Below are positions 5,271 to 6,728 of a stretch of 6,728 nucleotides of DNA, one piece after another (the stretch's first letter is position 1; each line of letters begins with the position of its first letter). The DNA is from Acidobacteriaceae bacterium (lineage in GTDB: Bacteria; Acidobacteriota; Terriglobia; Terriglobales; Acidobacteriaceae). Where the stretch lies: assembly GCA_003135315.1 (NCBI GenBank), contig PLBD01000343.1, positions 1-6,728 of the forward strand, written 5' to 3'. The notes under the pieces were generated by a model that ran no database searches, was not told the origin of the DNA, and saw only the letters and a program-made list of their open reading frames with translations. A program made the translations under genes and the position numbers.

Positions 5271-6194
5271 ATGATTCTGAGCGGCAAGCGTCCGCCGTCG
5301 CCAGACACTTGCACTAAGAGTTGGGCAGGCCCAGCACGGCAACACCAGTGGAACTCGAAGAAGTTCCCATGGACGCCGGCGGCTTCGATACACTCGCAGC
5401 AGCCCTCGCTTGGGCGTGAAGGACCCGTGAGTCAATCTCTCGCCCAATATCCTCGGAAGCTCTGGCGGCTTGGCCTCTTCCTGGCTGCTGCGCTCCGCGG
5501 ACTCTGGCTGCACCGCAAGCTGCCGCGCAACGCCACGCGTCTGCAATGCGCCGAGTGGCTGCACCAGACCTGTCTAGGCGGCTTGCGCGCCCTGCATGTC
5601 GAGGTGGAAGTCGAGGGACGGCTTCCAGCCGGCGGCCTGATTGTCAGCAATCATGTCAGCTACCTCGATATTCTCGCCTACAGCACTGCCCTGCCCTGCG
5701 TCTTTGTCTCCAAGGCAGAGGTGCAGCAGTGGCCGATCTTCGGGCCTTATGCGCGCTGGTCGGGAAGCGTGTTCGTCCGCCGGCATGATCGCGGCGACGC
5801 CGCACGCGCGAATGTCAGTGTCGGCGAGATTCTGAAGCATCGCGTTCCAGTGGTCCTCTTCCCCGAAGGCACAACCACCGATGGGCAGCGCGTGCTGCGG
5901 TTTCATTCCACGATGCTGCAGCCTGCCATCGACAGCGCTGTGCTGGTCACGCCCTGCGCCATCCGTTACGAACTGGAAGATGGCGATGGCGCGCGCGAAG
6001 TTTGCTGGTGGGGCGACATGAAACTGCTGCCGCATGTGTGGAACCTGCTAGGAAAGAAATCGATTCGCGCCAGAATTTTTTTCGGCGAGCCGATGACGGC
6101 TACAGCCGATCGCAAGGTACTTAGCGCAGCCTTGCATGCGCAGGTAGTGCAATTGCACGACGAGCGGCATACGAGTAACCAGGCGCTGGCCTAA
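5271..6194 (+). CDS. PlsC-like lysophospholipid acyltransferase (LPLAT/AGPAT family)
   Basis: Membrane-associated acyltransferase, probably acylating 1-acyl-glycerol-3-phosphate to phosphatidic acid; other lysolipid acceptors cannot be excluded. Counting 307 residues from ATG 5271: a hydrophobic anchor at about 65-78 (LWRLGLFLAAALRGLW); catalytic NHVSYLD (127-133) with the HX4D pair His128/Asp133; SGSVFVRR (164-171); FPEGTTTDG (197-205), the EGT phosphate-binding block; and a VTPCAIRYE segment (226-234). ATG 5271 has GGAGG eight bases upstream; an in-frame ATG at 5256 has none. The first 52 residues are rich in Pro, Ser, Gln, Trp and Arg, with almost no acidic residues, and match nothing in the family. 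A GTG at 5427 would give 255 residues, the usual PlsC size, with AAGGA three bases upstream, so the true start is open. The stop overlaps the stop of the convergent gene. Confidence 0.88.
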   Translation: MILSGKRPPSPDTCTKSWAGPARQHQWNSKKFPWTPAASIHSQQPSLGREGPVSQSLAQYPRKLWRLGLFLAAALRGLWLHRKLPRNATRLQCAEWLHQTCLGGLRALHVEVEVEGRLPAGGLIVSNHVSYLDILAYSTALPCVFVSKAEVQQWPIFGPYARWSGSVFVRRHDRGDAARANVSVGEILKHRVPVVLFPEGTTTDGQRVLRFHSTMLQPAIDSAVLVTPCAIRYELEDGDGAREVCWWGDMKLLPHVWNLLGKKSIRARIFFGEPMTATADRKVLSAALHAQVVQLHDERHTSNQALA

Positions 6195-6728
6195 TTACAT
6201 CGGCCCCACGCTGTATTGGTGTAAAACACGACGAAGTACCAATAGCTCTCCAGACGACGGACACGAGGGACCTTGCAAGGTATGCCGTCAAACTTGCCGG
6301 ATGAATGACTCTTAGCCGTGACCGAAAGCGAGTCGGCGGGATCGTAGACAAGATAGACGGTTGTGTCGTTACCGCCCCATCCCCAGCCATCCCAATCAAT
6401 ATGCCTCAATTCCCCGTTTGGTGATTCCGGTTGCGCCAAGACCTCGGCTTTGTAGGTCTTCGACCATAACAACCATCGGCCGGCGCTGCGTAGTTCAAAA
6501 GAGTTCTGAAATAAGACCCACGTCACAGCCCAGTAGACAACCAGCATTGAAAAAACGGCGAGTCTTCGCTTCTTGAAGATAAAGACTACCAGGAAAATTA
6601 AGCTGACAATGGGTACACCGATGTAGAGATACAGCACCTCGCCAATGTCATAAGCGTAGATTATGAATGGAAGAAAGACGATCAACGCACCGACGGCTGC
6701 ATACAGCGGCAACCGCCAATTAAACTGA
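6191..6728 (-). CDS. Hypothetical membrane protein, start beyond window edge
   Basis: The frame is open to the right edge (178 residues visible), so the gene probably begins outside. A TTG at 6712 is a possible internal start but leaves the first helix with almost no N-terminal flank. Counting from that TTG: three membrane segments at about 4-22, 28-46 and 53-69. KKRR (47-50) after the second segment implies that loop is cytoplasmic, which places the C-terminal part (70-173) outside. That domain has DWDGWGWGGNDTTVYLVYDP (106-125), IPCKVPRVRRLESYWYFVVF (144-163) and a tail ending in Cys-Asn. Cys146 and Cys172 could form a disulfide. I recognise no named domain and assign no function. It is tail to tail with the acyltransferase, with no terminator between. 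Composition (Trp, Tyr and Asp blocks, clean helices) argues strongly for a real protein. Confidence 0.8.
   Translation of the reverse strand, partial: QFNWRLPLYAAVGALIVFLPFIIYAYDIGEVLYLYIGVPIVSLIFLVVFIFKKRRLAVFSMLVVYWAVTWVLFQNSFELRSAGRWLLWSKTYKAEVLAQPESPNGELRHIDWDGWGWGGNDTTVYLVYDPADSLSVTAKSHSSGKFDGIPCKVPRVRRLESYWYFVVFYTNTAWGRCN

Noticed and set aside
4943..5314. Minus-strand frame of 123 codons across the glnA start
   Set aside because: It overlaps the glnA start and the region between divergent genes, has no Shine-Dalgarno or family motif, and has the Pro/Arg/Ser-rich composition of non-coding translation.
6147..6158. Perfect 12-bp palindrome GTGCAATTGCAC near the end of the acyltransferase gene
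   Set aside because: Palindromes of this length are expected about once or twice in a window this size, and this one lies inside conserved-length coding sequence.

Overview
The window (about 6.7 kb, GC-rich) looks like chromosomal DNA from a free-living bacterium. Acidobacteriota is my best guess. It rests on a secreted LssY_C-domain protein with an N-terminal beta-rich domain, mammalian-type pterin synthases beside folE, and spacers full of hairpins and short tandem repeats. This is pattern memory, not a database match. No phage, insertion sequence, CRISPR array, tRNA or rRNA was seen.

Layout, read along the minus strand from the middle outward: glnA (4988-3564, type I glutamine synthetase with its own Shine-Dalgarno and a hairpin terminator); a 505-bp spacer holding that terminator and one short possible gene remnant; a secreted LssY_C-domain protein (3058-1784, TTG start); a 209-bp spacer with a bulged hairpin; two tandem 6-pyruvoyl/6-carboxy-tetrahydropterin synthase paralogues (1574-1164 and 1167-745, sharing an ATGA overlap); a 284-bp spacer with a heptanucleotide tandem repeat, direct repeats and four hairpins; and folE (GTP cyclohydrolase I, 460-1), which runs off the left edge. 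On the plus strand, divergent from glnA, lies a PlsC-like lysophospholipid acyltransferase (5271-6194). A minus-strand membrane protein (6728-6191), open at the right edge, overlaps it tail to tail by four bases.

The metabolic theme on the left is pterin synthesis. FolE makes 7,8-dihydroneopterin triphosphate, which is the substrate of both downstream-type enzymes. Both paralogues have the Cys-x5-His-Gly-His spacing of animal 6-pyruvoyltetrahydropterin synthase, not the Cys-x3-His-Gly-His of E. coli QueD. A tetrahydrobiopterin-like product is therefore a reasonable hypothesis beside queuosine. The two copies are clearly diverged (roughly 45% identical by eye), and one has lost the Thr of the usual C-terminal Glu-Thr pair.

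The most unusual non-coding feature is a perfectly phased array of seven 7-bp units that ends two bases before the folE start codon, where a ribosome binding site would normally be. I saw no convincing evidence of a wholly new multi-gene system. glnA and the acyltransferase look like ordinary housekeeping genes.
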